Below, piece after piece: positions 29,451 through 37,505 of a stretch of DNA of 64,000 nucleotides; within the stretch, counting starts at the first letter, position 1; each line of letters begins with the position of its first letter. Under the pieces are notes generated by a model that worked only from the letters and a program-made list of their open reading frames with translations, was not told the origin of the DNA and ran no database searches. The stretch is from NCBI RefSeq assembly GCF_019634845.1, contig NZ_JAHCAQ010000012.1:55830-119829 (forward strand). The letters run 5' to 3'. Position numbers and translations under genes: made by a program. This stretch comes from Dokdonella sp. (GTDB taxonomy: Bacteria; Pseudomonadota; Gammaproteobacteria; Xanthomonadales; Rhodanobacteraceae).

Positions 29451-30260
29451 TCACAGGCTCTGGCGGAAATCGAGGTCGTAGCGTGCGCCGGCCGTGAGCG
29501 CGTGCAGGCGCAGGTTGGTGATGCGGATCGGCGCACCGGGCGTGACGTCGGCGACATTGGACTCGGCCATCTCGGCCGGGTCGAGCAGCGTGATGCCGCC
29601 GGCGCCGAGTACTTCGAGCACATTGTCGGGGCCGATGATCGCGGCGGTGGCGGCGTCGATGCCGAGGCCGAGCGCGAACGGATTGAGCGCGAGCGCACCG
29701 AGCAGGCGACCGAGGCGATCGCCGGCGTGGCCGCCCTGATCGATCACCACGCGGTTGGTGAGGCCCAACCCCGGCGCGAACTGCACGCCGCCCTGGCGCG
29801 GTGTCGCACCCTGCTCGCCGTGGGCCACCATGTGCTCGCACAGCAGCGCGGCGGCGGGACCACAGCCGGCGACGGCCATGCCTTCGGCATTGCGCCGGCG
29901 CAGTGCACGCGCCAACCGGGTGCCGCCGATGAGGGTGGACAGGCGCAGTGGCTGGTCGGTCTGCAGCAACACCAGCTGAGCCTGATCGATCGCGGCGAGC
30001 AGAGCGAGCTGCTCGCTGTCGGCGCGCGTGCGCAACAGCACGCGCATCGTCTCGGCGGCGCCGGCCGCGCGCAGCAGGCTTTCCAGTTCGGAATCGTCGC
30101 CGTCAGCGGCTTCGCCGCTGGCAACGATCACCACGCGCGGTTGCGGCGCGAGCAGCGCCAGCAGGCGGGTGAAGGTGTCGGCGGCGCGCGCTGCGTCCGC
30201 CAGCGCGCCGGCCGCGATGATGTAACCGCGGCTGCGGTCGGGACCGAGTTTGGCGGGCAT
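29451..30260 (-). CDS. Cyanophycinase-like (S51 family) protein, nucleophile apparently lost
   Basis: 269 residues. The C-terminal half (LGLGIDAATAAIIGPDNVLEVLGAGGITLLD) and the central strand pattern match cyanophycinase, a serine exopeptidase that releases beta-Asp-Arg from cyanophycin. At the nucleophile elbow, where active members have GTSAGA, this protein reads VAGCGPAAALL, so the Ser is replaced (Gly, with a neighbouring Cys). No signal peptide and no cphA are seen. It may be a non-catalytic binder, or a Cys-dependent variant. A TATACT box (30286-30291, minus) lies 26 bases upstream, so it can be transcribed on its own as well as from the leucine operon. Confidence 0.7.
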   Translation of the reverse strand: MPAKLGPDRSRGYIIAAGALADAARAADTFTRLLALLAPQPRVVIVASGEAADGDDSELESLLRAAGAAETMRVLLRTRADSEQLALLAAIDQAQLVLLQTDQPLRLSTLIGGTRLARALRRRNAEGMAVAGCGPAAALLCEHMVAHGEQGATPRQGGVQFAPGLGLTNRVVIDQGGHAGDRLGRLLGALALNPFALGLGIDAATAAIIGPDNVLEVLGAGGITLLDPAEMAESNVADVTPGAPIRITNLRLHALTAGARYDLDFRQSL

Positions 30261-30285
30261 GGCTGGCTCGTGCGACGAAATCGCG

Positions 30286-30291
30286 AGTATA
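30286..30291 (-). promoter_or_regulatory. -10-like element before the cyanophycinase-like gene
   Basis: Reads TATACT on the minus strand, 25 bases upstream of the start codon; it lies in the short gap after the HMG-CoA lyase start-distal end. Confidence 0.35.
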
Positions 30292-30311
30292 GCGAGCGTG
30301 CGCGCCGCCGT

Positions 30312-31211
30312 TCAGGCGGCCGCGCGTGCGCGCGCGACGCGACTGGACGTTTGCCGGCCCAGTGCCTGGCTCAGCCACAAGCCGGTGTCGATGAGCCGCG
30401 CGAGGTCGATGCCGGTGGCGATGCCCATGCCGTCGAGCATGTAGACCACGTCTTCGCTGGCGACATTGCCGCTGGCGCCCTTGGCGTAGGGGCAGCCGCC
30501 GGTGCCCGACACCGCGCTGTCGATGACGGCGACACCTTCCTCCAGGCAGGCGAGGATGTTGGCCAGCGCCTGTCCGTAGGTGTCGTGGAAGTGCACGGCC
30601 AGCGCGCTCATCGGCACTGCGTCGGCGACCGCGCGCAGCATCGCGCGCGCCTTGGCCGGCGTGCCGACGCCGATCGTGTCGCCGAGCGAGATCTCGTGGC
30701 AGCCCAGCGCATGCAGGCGTTGCGCGACATGCACCACGTCGGCAAGCGGCACCTCGCCCTGGTAGGGACAGCCGAGCACGGTGGAGACATAGCCGCGCAC
30801 CTGGACGCCGTCGCCGCGCGCGCGCTTGAGCACGGGCACGAAGCGCTCGATCGATTCGTCGATCGAGGCGTTGATGTTCCTGCGGCTGAACGCCTCGGAA
30901 GCCGCCGCGAACACCGCGATCTCGGTCACGCCGACCGCGCGCGCGCGCTCGTAGCCTTGCAGGTTCGGCACCAGCACCGGATAGGACACGCCCGCCGCCT
31001 TGCGGATGCCAGCGTAGACCTCGGCCGCATCAGCGAGCTGCGGCACCCATTTGGGGCTGACGAAGCTGGTCGCCTCGATGGTCGTCAGGCCGCAAGCCGA
31101 CAGGCGGTCGATCAGCTCGATCTTGGTGGAGGTCGGAATGATGGCCGCTTCGTTCTGCAGGCCATCTCGCGCGCCCACTTCGACGATGCGGACCGCTGCG
31201 GGCAGGTTCAT
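30312..31211 (-). CDS. liuE: Hydroxymethylglutaryl-CoA lyase
   Basis: 299 residues, TIM-barrel HMGL-like family. It splits HMG-CoA into acetoacetate and acetyl-CoA, the last step of leucine breakdown. The metal/active-site start is VRIVEVGARDGLQNE; ATSFVSPKWVPQLAD, HFHDTYGQALAN (metal His pair) and the HMG-CoA lyase catalytic Cys loop SGTGGCPYAKGASGNVASEDVVYML are all present. It overlaps the upstream lipoprotein gene by four bases (ATGA). Confidence 0.95.
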   Translation of the reverse strand: MNLPAAVRIVEVGARDGLQNEAAIIPTSTKIELIDRLSACGLTTIEATSFVSPKWVPQLADAAEVYAGIRKAAGVSYPVLVPNLQGYERARAVGVTEIAVFAAASEAFSRRNINASIDESIERFVPVLKRARGDGVQVRGYVSTVLGCPYQGEVPLADVVHVAQRLHALGCHEISLGDTIGVGTPAKARAMLRAVADAVPMSALAVHFHDTYGQALANILACLEEGVAVIDSAVSGTGGCPYAKGASGNVASEDVVYMLDGMGIATGIDLARLIDTGLWLSQALGRQTSSRVARARAAA

Positions 31212-31876
31212 CGTCGGGGCTCCGTGGCCGTGTGCTGCAGTGAGCGCTCGAAATCCTGCAGATCCTGTCCGCTGCGCCGGAACACGTGCCAGGGCTTGTC
31301 GCTGAACAGGTCATGCTTGCGCACGATGTCGAGCATCTGCGCCCGCCCGCCGCGCAGGTAGACATGCAGTTCGTTGCGCGTCTTGTTGACCGTGCCTTCG
31401 AGCTTGCCGTCGATCACGAGTCGCGCCGCCTTGGCGCTGTCGACTTCGTACAGTTCGAGGCGGTCACCACGCAGCCGATAGCGGACGTAGTAGTAGGACT
31501 TGGCCGGCGGTGGCTCGATGGCGTGGGGTGGCGCGATCTCACCCAGACTGCGCAGCGCGCTGTCGGCGACCACGAGGTAGTCGCCGCCGCGCAGATGGAC
31601 GAAATTGACCGCCACGCGCCAGCGCTTGAGCGGCGCGCCGCCCGCACCCTGCTCGAACAAGGTCAGCGCGCAGGCTTCGTCGACGAAGAAGCCGACCCGT
31701 TCCTTGTTGTCGTCGTTGCTGGCCTTGGCGCCGGGCTGTTCGAACCACAGCCCCTTCCAGCCGGTGTCGCAGGTCTCGATGTTGTCGCCCAGCGGCGCTT
31801 CGAAGCGCGTTTCGACACAGGCGCCGAGCGCCATGCAGAGCACGAGGCAGGCGACGGTGCGGATGAAGTGGGACAT
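31208..31876 (-). CDS. Predicted lipoprotein of unknown function in the leucine operon
   Basis: 222 residues. The signal ends in a lipobox (LVLCMALGAC), so it should be a membrane-anchored lipoprotein; the residue after Cys is Val, not Asp, which favours the outer membrane. I recognise no domain. The body is mixed alpha/beta with WKGLWFEQPG, YYYVRYRLRGDRLELYEVD and VYLRGGRAQMLDIVRKHDLFS. It lies between mccA (58 bases upstream) and the HMG-CoA lyase gene (ATGA overlap), so it is expressed with leucine catabolism although an envelope lipoprotein has no obvious part in it. Confidence 0.72.
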   Translation of the reverse strand: MSHFIRTVACLVLCMALGACVETRFEAPLGDNIETCDTGWKGLWFEQPGAKASNDDNKERVGFFVDEACALTLFEQGAGGAPLKRWRVAVNFVHLRGGDYLVVADSALRSLGEIAPPHAIEPPPAKSYYYVRYRLRGDRLELYEVDSAKAARLVIDGKLEGTVNKTRNELHVYLRGGRAQMLDIVRKHDLFSDKPWHVFRRSGQDLQDFERSLQHTATEPRR

Positions 31877-31934
31877 CGCGGACTCCGGGGGTGGCTGGGA
31901 AGCGGGCGTCACGTGGCGCAGGGCGGGCACCGGA

Positions 31935-33935
31935 TCAGGCCTCGAGCCGCACCAGCACCGCGTCGGCATCGACGAAATCGCCAGCGGCCGCCTGCACGGC
32001 CGCGATCGTGCCGGCGCGCGGCGCCTTGAGGCTCAGTTCCATCTTCATCGCCTCCATGACGAGCAGCTCCTGGCCCTCGGTGACTTCAGTACCGGGCGAG
32101 ACCTTGACCAGCACGATGCGACCTGGCATCGGCGCCAGCACGCGGTCGCCGCTCGCCGCCGCGCTCGGCGTCCATGCGAACGCGGGCGCATGCGCGAACA
32201 GGTGGCGGCGCGTGCCGTCGTGCACGATGAGGCCGTCGCGATCGAGCACGACCTGCCAGCGGCGCGCGACGCCATCGAGGTGGGCGCTCAAGGCGGTGCC
32301 GTCGAACCGGGCATGCTCGAGTACGAGCTGGCGCGTGCCGTCGTCGAGCCGATAGTTGCCGGCGGCGCCGAAGGCACTGATCTCGTGACGCTGCCCACGC
32401 GCGAGCAGGGCCACGATGCGCTTGCCGGCGTGGCCGACGCGCCAGGCATCGGCCCGCGCCCACGGCGACCATGGATCGGCGCCGGTGCGCGCGCAGCGTG
32501 GCGCCTGCGCCTCTTCGTGCAACAGCCAGGCGACCGCAGCGATGAACGGCGCGTCGGCATCGGAGGCATCGGCAGCAACGAATTCGGCCAGGTTGCGATC
32601 GAGATAGCCGCTGTCGATGCTCGCGTCGACGATTGCGCGATGGCGCACCAGGCGCTCGAGGAAGTCGATGTTCGACTTGGGGCCGATCACCGCGCACCGC
32701 GCCAGCGCCTCGCGCATGCGCACGAGCGCGGCCTCGCGCGTCTCGTCCCAGACGATGAGCTTGGCGATCATCGGGTCGTAGAAGATCGTCACGGTGTCGC
32801 CCGCGACCACGCCCGAGTCGATGCGCACGTGACGCGAGGGCGTGGGCAGGCGCAGCGTTTCGAGCCGCCCCGAACCGGGCAGGAAGCCCTGCTCGGGATC
32901 CTCCGCGTACAGGCGCAACTCGATCGCGTGACCAAGCTGCGGAATCGATTTGTTGCGCACCAGCGAGGCCGGCAGCGGCTCGCCGGCTGCCACGCGCAGT
33001 TGCAGTTCGACCAGGTCGAGGCCCAGCACCATCTCGGTGACCGGGTGCTCGACCTGCAGGCGCGTGTTGATCTCCATGAAATGGAAGTCGCCATCGGCAC
33101 CGACGATGAACTCGACGGTGCCGGCATTGACGTAGTCGAGCGCCTGCGCTGCGGCGATCGCGGCCTGGCCCATGCGCTCGCGCAGGTGCGGGGTGAGGAA
33201 CGGTGAGGGGGTTTCCTCGAGCACCTTCTGGTAGCGGCGCTGGGCCGAACATTCGCGTTCGTTGAGATGGATCGTGTTGCCGTGGCTGTCGCCGAAGATC
33301 TGGAATTCGATATGGCGCGGATGGTTGATGTAGCGCTCGAGCAGCACGCGGTCGCGGCCGAACGCGTTCTTCGCCTCGCGCTGGCAGCTTTCGAGACTGG
33401 CAGCGAACTCGTCCAGGCTGCGCACGACACGCATGCCCTTGCCGCCACCGCCGTAGGCGGCCTTGATCATGAGCGGAAAGCCGATGCGCTGCGCCTCGCG
33501 CGCGAGCAGGGCCGGATCCTGGTCGTCGCCGGTGTAGCCGGGCACCACCGGCACGCCGCGCGCGGCCATCAGCTCCTTGGCGCCGGCCTTGGAGCCCATC
33601 CGGCGCATCGAGTCGCCCGACGGTCCGATGAAGACGAGTCCGGCGCGCTGCACGGCATCGGCAAAATCGGGGTTTTCCGACAGGAAGCCATAGCCGGGGT
33701 GGATCGCCTGCGCGCCGGAGCGCAGTGCGGCCTCGATGATGGCGTCGCCGCGCAGATAGGACTCGGCCGGGCGCGGGCCGCCGATCGGCCAGGCCGCGTC
33801 GGCCAGCCGCACATGCTGGGCCGTGGCGTCGGCCTGCGAATACACCGCAATCGGCGCGACGCCGAGGCGGCGGCAGGTGCGGATCACGCGGCAGGCGATT
33901 TCGCCGCGGTTGGCGATGAGGATCTTGTCGAACAA
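31935..33935 (-). CDS. liuD: 3-Methylcrotonyl-CoA carboxylase, biotin-containing alpha subunit
   Basis: 666 residues from a TTG start. It carboxylates biotin and presents it to the beta subunit, which makes 3-methylglutaconyl-CoA in leucine breakdown. Biotin carboxylase domain, about residues 1-445 (FDKILIANRGEIACRVIRT, KAAYGGGGKGMRVV, HIEFQIFGDSHGNTIHLNERECSAQRRYQKV, FMEINTRLQVEHPVTEM); a linker domain; C-terminal biotinyl domain with MEAMKMEL. I chose TTG at 33935 because GGAG lies eight bases before it and the family starts MFDKILIANRG; the frame is also open to a TTG at 33965. No beta subunit gene is in the window. Confidence 0.92.
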   Translation of the reverse strand: MFDKILIANRGEIACRVIRTCRRLGVAPIAVYSQADATAQHVRLADAAWPIGGPRPAESYLRGDAIIEAALRSGAQAIHPGYGFLSENPDFADAVQRAGLVFIGPSGDSMRRMGSKAGAKELMAARGVPVVPGYTGDDQDPALLAREAQRIGFPLMIKAAYGGGGKGMRVVRSLDEFAASLESCQREAKNAFGRDRVLLERYINHPRHIEFQIFGDSHGNTIHLNERECSAQRRYQKVLEETPSPFLTPHLRERMGQAAIAAAQALDYVNAGTVEFIVGADGDFHFMEINTRLQVEHPVTEMVLGLDLVELQLRVAAGEPLPASLVRNKSIPQLGHAIELRLYAEDPEQGFLPGSGRLETLRLPTPSRHVRIDSGVVAGDTVTIFYDPMIAKLIVWDETREAALVRMREALARCAVIGPKSNIDFLERLVRHRAIVDASIDSGYLDRNLAEFVAADASDADAPFIAAVAWLLHEEAQAPRCARTGADPWSPWARADAWRVGHAGKRIVALLARGQRHEISAFGAAGNYRLDDGTRQLVLEHARFDGTALSAHLDGVARRWQVVLDRDGLIVHDGTRRHLFAHAPAFAWTPSAAASGDRVLAPMPGRIVLVKVSPGTEVTEGQELLVMEAMKMELSLKAPRAGTIAAVQAAAGDFVDADAVLVRLEA

Positions 33936-34012
33936 GGCGAACACTCCGCGCAGGCTACCGGCCAATGATGACAGACCTCATGCCGCACCCCTAGGGATCG
34001 ATCACGGCGCCG

Positions 34013-34801
34013 CTAGCGAACCCACGGCGGCGCCCTCTTGTCGAGGAAGGCGGCCAGGCCCTGCTGGCCTTCCGCCGATACGCGCAGGCGTGCGATCAGG
34101 GCGGCGTTGTCGCGGTCGCAGCGCTCGCACGACTCGATCGTCATGCCGCCGGTGCGCAGCGCGAGCTGCTTGGCCTCGTGCTGCGCCAGCGGCCCACCCT
34201 TGGCAAGGAAATGCAGGCTGCGCTCGACTGCCGCGTCGAGCTGGTCGGGCGCGACACACTCGTGGAGCAGGCCGATGCGCGCGGCGGTGACGGCGTCGAA
34301 CACTTCGCCATTGATGAACAGGCGCCGCGCCTGGCGCTGGCCGATCGCCGCGATCACGTAGGGCGAGATCACGGCCGGCACGAGGCCGAGCTTGACCTCC
34401 GACAACGCGAACTTGGCGCCGTCGACGCCGATCGCGATGTCGCAGCAGGCCACCAGGCCGACGCCGCCGCCATAGGCCGAGCCGTTGACGCGCGCAATGG
34501 TCGGCTTGGACAGGAAGTTGAGCGTGCGCATGAGCGCAGCCAGCCGCAGTGAATCCTCGCGGTTGGCTTGCTCGCTGGCATCGACCATGCCGCGCATCCA
34601 GTTGAGGTCGGCGCCGGCCGAGAACGAGGCGCCCGCGCCGGTCAGCACCACCGCGCGCACGCCGGCGTCGCGGTCGCAGTCCAGCAGCGCGGCGGTGAGC
34701 TCGGCGATCAGCGTGTCGTCGAAGGCGTTGTGCACCTGCGCGCGGTTGAGCGTGAGCGTGGTGATGCCGGCCTGGCGTTGGATGAGGATCGAATCGGGCA
34801 T
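34013..34801 (-). CDS. liuC: Enoyl-CoA hydratase/isomerase, probable methylglutaconyl-CoA hydratase
   Basis: 262 residues, crotonase fold. Oxyanion-hole and active-site motifs: GAGASFSAGADLNWMRGM, ARVNGSAYGGGVGLVACCDIAIG, FALSEVKLGLVPAVISPYV (with the Glu of hydratases). Because the next gene is the 3-methylcrotonyl-CoA carboxylase alpha subunit and an HMG-CoA lyase follows, hydration of methylglutaconyl-CoA is the likely reaction. The start at 34801 has a TATCAT box (34831-34836, minus) 29 bases upstream, a candidate -10. It diverges from feoA. Confidence 0.88.
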   Translation of the reverse strand: MPDSILIQRQAGITTLTLNRAQVHNAFDDTLIAELTAALLDCDRDAGVRAVVLTGAGASFSAGADLNWMRGMVDASEQANREDSLRLAALMRTLNFLSKPTIARVNGSAYGGGVGLVACCDIAIGVDGAKFALSEVKLGLVPAVISPYVIAAIGQRQARRLFINGEVFDAVTAARIGLLHECVAPDQLDAAVERSLHFLAKGGPLAQHEAKQLALRTGGMTIESCERCDRDNAALIARLRVSAEGQQGLAAFLDKRAPPWVR

Positions 34802-34830
34802 GAGTGGCAGCGCGTTGCAGCAAGACGCCG

Positions 34831-34836
34831 ATGATA
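34831..34836 (-). promoter_or_regulatory. -10-like element for the leucine-degradation run
   Basis: Reads TATCAT on the minus strand, 29 bases upstream of liuC. Confidence 0.35.
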
Positions 34837-34951
34837 GCGCCGGGCCGTTGGGTGGCCGCCGGACCGGCCGCAGCCGATCGGCCGCGGTGCGTGGCGATGC
34901 CCTGCGGCCATGCGCCGCGCCGGCGTTTGCCACGCGGCGGCGCGAGTCGGC

Positions 34952-34977
34952 TAGAATTGCGAATCGTTCTTGTTTGC
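34952..34977 (+). promoter_or_regulatory. feo promoter -10 with overlapping Fur-like box
   Basis: TAGAAT (34952-34957) is a good -10 about 29 bases before feoA. Directly overlapping it is ATTGCGAATCGTTCTTGTT (34956-34974), an imperfect dyad around GAATCGTTC that resembles the Fur-site core GAGAATCGTTCTC. Position and gene function fit repression by Fe-Fur. Confidence 0.55.
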
Positions 34978-34986
34978 GCGTGACGC

Positions 34987-35232
34987 GTGCGGCTCTCAGA
35001 ACTTCGCAAAGGCCAGTCCGCCGTGGTCGGGCAGGTCGAGGACACCGAGGCGGGCGACGTGGTCGCGCGGCGCCTGCGTGAGCTTGGCTTCGTTGCCGGC
35101 GAGCCCGTGCGCGTGGTCGCCAGCGGGCCGTTCGGACGCGATCCGCTGCTGGTGCAGATCGGCTACACGCGCTTTGCGCTGCGCCGCCCCGAAGCCGCGC
35201 GCGTGCGCCTCGTCGACGAGCCGCAGCCGTGA
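34987..35232 (+). CDS. feoA: Ferrous iron transport protein A
   Basis: 81 residues, GTG start. Small SH3-like barrel that binds FeoB's cytoplasmic part. RLSELRKGQSAVVGQVEDTEAGDVVARRLRELGFVAGEPVRVVASGPFGRDPLLVQIGYTRFALRRPEAARVRL matches FeoA from end to end. Its last bases overlap the feoB start (GTGA). Confidence 0.93.
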   Translation: MRLSELRKGQSAVVGQVEDTEAGDVVARRLRELGFVAGEPVRVVASGPFGRDPLLVQIGYTRFALRRPEAARVRLVDEPQP

Positions 35233-37076
35233 ACGCCACGGCACCGGCCCTGCATGCCGCGCTGGTCGGCAGTCCCAACTGCGGCAAGACCGCGCTGTTC
35301 AATCGCCTGACCGGCGGGCGCGCCAAGGTGGCCAACTACGCCGGCGTCACGATCGAGCGCAAGGAAGGGCGGCTGGAAACGCCAGCTGGGCGGCAGGTGC
35401 GCGTGCTCGACCTGCCCGGCGCCTACAGCCTCGATGCGGCCAGTCCCGACGAGGTCATCACGCGCGATGTCTGCGCCGGGCGCCTTGCGGGCGAAGCCGC
35501 ACCCGATCTCATCGTCTGCGTGCTCGATGCGACCAACCTGCGCCTGCACCTGCGCCTGGCGCTCGAACTGGCGCAGCTCGGGCGACCGATGCTGGTCGCG
35601 CTCAACATGATGGACGTGGCGCAACGGCGCGGCATTCGCATCGACATCGACCGCCTGCAGGCCGGGCTCGGCGTGCCGGTGGTGGCAACCGTGGCGGTGC
35701 GTCATGGTGGCGCCGCGGACCTGCTGGCGGCGCTCGATCGCGGCGCCGCGCGGGTGCCACCGGCTGCGCCCGCCGGTGGCGACCTGCACGCGCGCGTGCG
35801 CGCGCTGCTCGCCGAGGCGGTGACGATGCCGCGTGCGACCGCGGCGATCGATGATGCGATCGACGCCGTGGTGCTCAATCGCGTGGCCGGCCTGGCGATC
35901 CTCGCGCTGGTGATGTTCCTGATCTTCCAGGCCGTGTTCAGTTGGGCTGCGCCGCTGCAGGACGCGGTGGCTGCGGGCGTGGCGGGCGCCGGCGAGTGGG
36001 TCGGCAGCCTGCTGGGGTCGATGCCGTTGCTGCAGAGCCTGGTCACCGACGGCATTTTTGCCGGTCTTGGCACCGTGCTCGAGTTCCTGCCGCAGATCCT
36101 CGTGCTGTTCCTGTTCATCCTCGTGCTCGAGGAATCGGGTTACCTGCCGCGCGCGGCGTTCCTGCTCGACACGTTGATGTTCCGCGCCGGCCTCACCGGT
36201 CGCTCGTTCATCCCGCTGCTGTCGAGCTTCGCCTGCGCGATCCCCGGCATCATGGCCACGCGCAGCATCGCCGATCCGCGCGATCGCCTGACCACGATCC
36301 TCGTCGCGCCGCTGATGACCTGCTCGGCGCGACTGCCGGTGTACACGCTGCTGATCGCCGCGTTCATCCCGCGCCGCGACGTGTTTGGCATCTTCAACCT
36401 GCAGGGCATCGTGCTGTTCGTGCTGTATCTCGCCGGCATCGTCAGCGCGCTTGCGGTGGCCTGGGTCATCAAGCGCCTGCAGCGTGATCGCAGCGAGCAC
36501 ATGCTGTTGATGGAGTTGCCCTCGTACCGGCTGCCCGATCCGCGCAGCATCCTGCTCGGGCTGTGGGAGCGTGCGCTGATCTTCCTGCGCCGTGTCGGCG
36601 GCATCCTGCTCTCGCTGACGATCCTGCTGTGGTTCCTGTCGAGTTTTCCGGCGCCGCCCGAGGGCGCCACGCTGCCGCCGATCGACTACAGCTACGCCGG
36701 CCACATCGGGCGCTGGATGACGCACGTGTTCGCGCCGATCGGCTTCAACTGGCAGATCTGCATCGCGCTGATCCCGGGTCTGGCCGCGCGCGAGGTGGCG
36801 GTGTCGTCTCTGGCCACGGTGTATGCGCTGTCGGCCGCCAGCGAGGAAGCCGCCGCTGCGGCGCTGGGCACCACGATCGCGGCGCAGTGGTCGCTCGCCA
36901 CGGCCCTGTCGCTGCTGGCCTGGTACGTGTTCGCGCCGCAGTGCATGTCGACGCTGGCGGTGATTCGCCGCGAAACGAATGGCTGGCGTTATGTGTGGAT
37001 CAGCGCGGTCTACCTGTTCGCGCTGGCTTACCTCGCCTCGTTCATCACCTACCAGCTCACGCTGGCGCTCGCATGA
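35229..37076 (+). CDS. feoB: Ferrous iron transporter FeoB
   Basis: 615 residues, GTG start within the feoA stop. The N-terminal G domain has G1 GSPNCGKT (residues 14-21), G2 with NYAGVTIERKEG, G3 DLPGAYSL and G4 NMMD. The membrane part has two Gate motifs: FLPQILVLFLFILVLEESGYLPRAAFLLD...SFACAIPGIMATRSI and IALIPGLAAREVAVSSLATVYAL, with the conserved Cys of the permease pore (SSFACAIPG) and MTCSARLPVY. It imports Fe2+ across the inner membrane. Length is shorter than E. coli FeoB (773) because the long C-terminal tail is absent. Confidence 0.96.
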   Translation: MNATAPALHAALVGSPNCGKTALFNRLTGGRAKVANYAGVTIERKEGRLETPAGRQVRVLDLPGAYSLDAASPDEVITRDVCAGRLAGEAAPDLIVCVLDATNLRLHLRLALELAQLGRPMLVALNMMDVAQRRGIRIDIDRLQAGLGVPVVATVAVRHGGAADLLAALDRGAARVPPAAPAGGDLHARVRALLAEAVTMPRATAAIDDAIDAVVLNRVAGLAILALVMFLIFQAVFSWAAPLQDAVAAGVAGAGEWVGSLLGSMPLLQSLVTDGIFAGLGTVLEFLPQILVLFLFILVLEESGYLPRAAFLLDTLMFRAGLTGRSFIPLLSSFACAIPGIMATRSIADPRDRLTTILVAPLMTCSARLPVYTLLIAAFIPRRDVFGIFNLQGIVLFVLYLAGIVSALAVAWVIKRLQRDRSEHMLLMELPSYRLPDPRSILLGLWERALIFLRRVGGILLSLTILLWFLSSFPAPPEGATLPPIDYSYAGHIGRWMTHVFAPIGFNWQICIALIPGLAAREVAVSSLATVYALSAASEEAAAAALGTTIAAQWSLATALSLLAWYVFAPQCMSTLAVIRRETNGWRYVWISAVYLFALAYLASFITYQLTLALA

Positions 37077-37408
37077 ACGCGACGATCGTGCAGGGCGTGG
37101 TCGTCGCGCTGATCGTCGGCTGGGCCACTTGGTCGGCGTTGCGGCGCCTGCTGCCGCAGACCTCGCGCCGCTGCATCGCGCGCGTGCTCGGCTGGTTCGA
37201 TCGTCCCGCACTGCCGGACGCCTGGCGCCGACGCGCGCGGGCCTGGCAGCCGCGCAGCAGCCAAGGTGGCTCGTGTGGCACGGGATGCGCCTCCTGCGGC
37301 GGCTGTGGCGGCGCGGACCTGGCGCGCGCGGACCCCGGGCCACGGCCGCTCGTATTCACGCCCGGGTCGCGGCGCAAGGATGGCGGCGCGCGCGATCCGC
37401 AGGGTTAG
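37073..37408 (+). CDS. Small Cys-rich membrane protein following feoB
   Basis: 111 residues, starting in the feoB stop (ATGA overlap). It has one N-terminal transmembrane helix (TIVQGVVVALIVGWATWSALRRLL), a basic middle, and a cysteine cluster GSCGTGCASCGGCGG (five Cys spaced 4, 3 and 3 apart). I do not recognise a characterised family. Its position matches that of FeoC or other small accessory proteins in feo operons. The Cys cluster could bind iron or an Fe-S cluster, an inference without direct support. Confidence 0.75.
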   Translation: MNATIVQGVVVALIVGWATWSALRRLLPQTSRRCIARVLGWFDRPALPDAWRRRARAWQPRSSQGGSCGTGCASCGGCGGADLARADPGPRPLVFTPGSRRKDGGARDPQG

Positions 37409-37493
37409 GCCGCTCGCTCCGCCAGCGACATGGCCGTCCGCTGCGGGCGCAGGTTGCGACGCATCGGGCACGCCCGCTCGTGGCAGGCGTGTC

Positions 37494-37499
37494 TACAAT
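37494..37499 (+). promoter_or_regulatory. -10 element of a probable leaderless hutG promoter
   Basis: TACAAT ends exactly six bases before the hutG ATG (37506), so the start point would coincide with the ATG. No Shine-Dalgarno sequence is present. Confidence 0.5.
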
Positions 37500-37505
37500 G
37501 TGCGC

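Noticed and set aside
35163-37343. Minus-strand open frame of 726 codons over feoA-feoB
   Set aside because: Shadow of feoB; no recognisable domain, and the sense strand is unambiguous.
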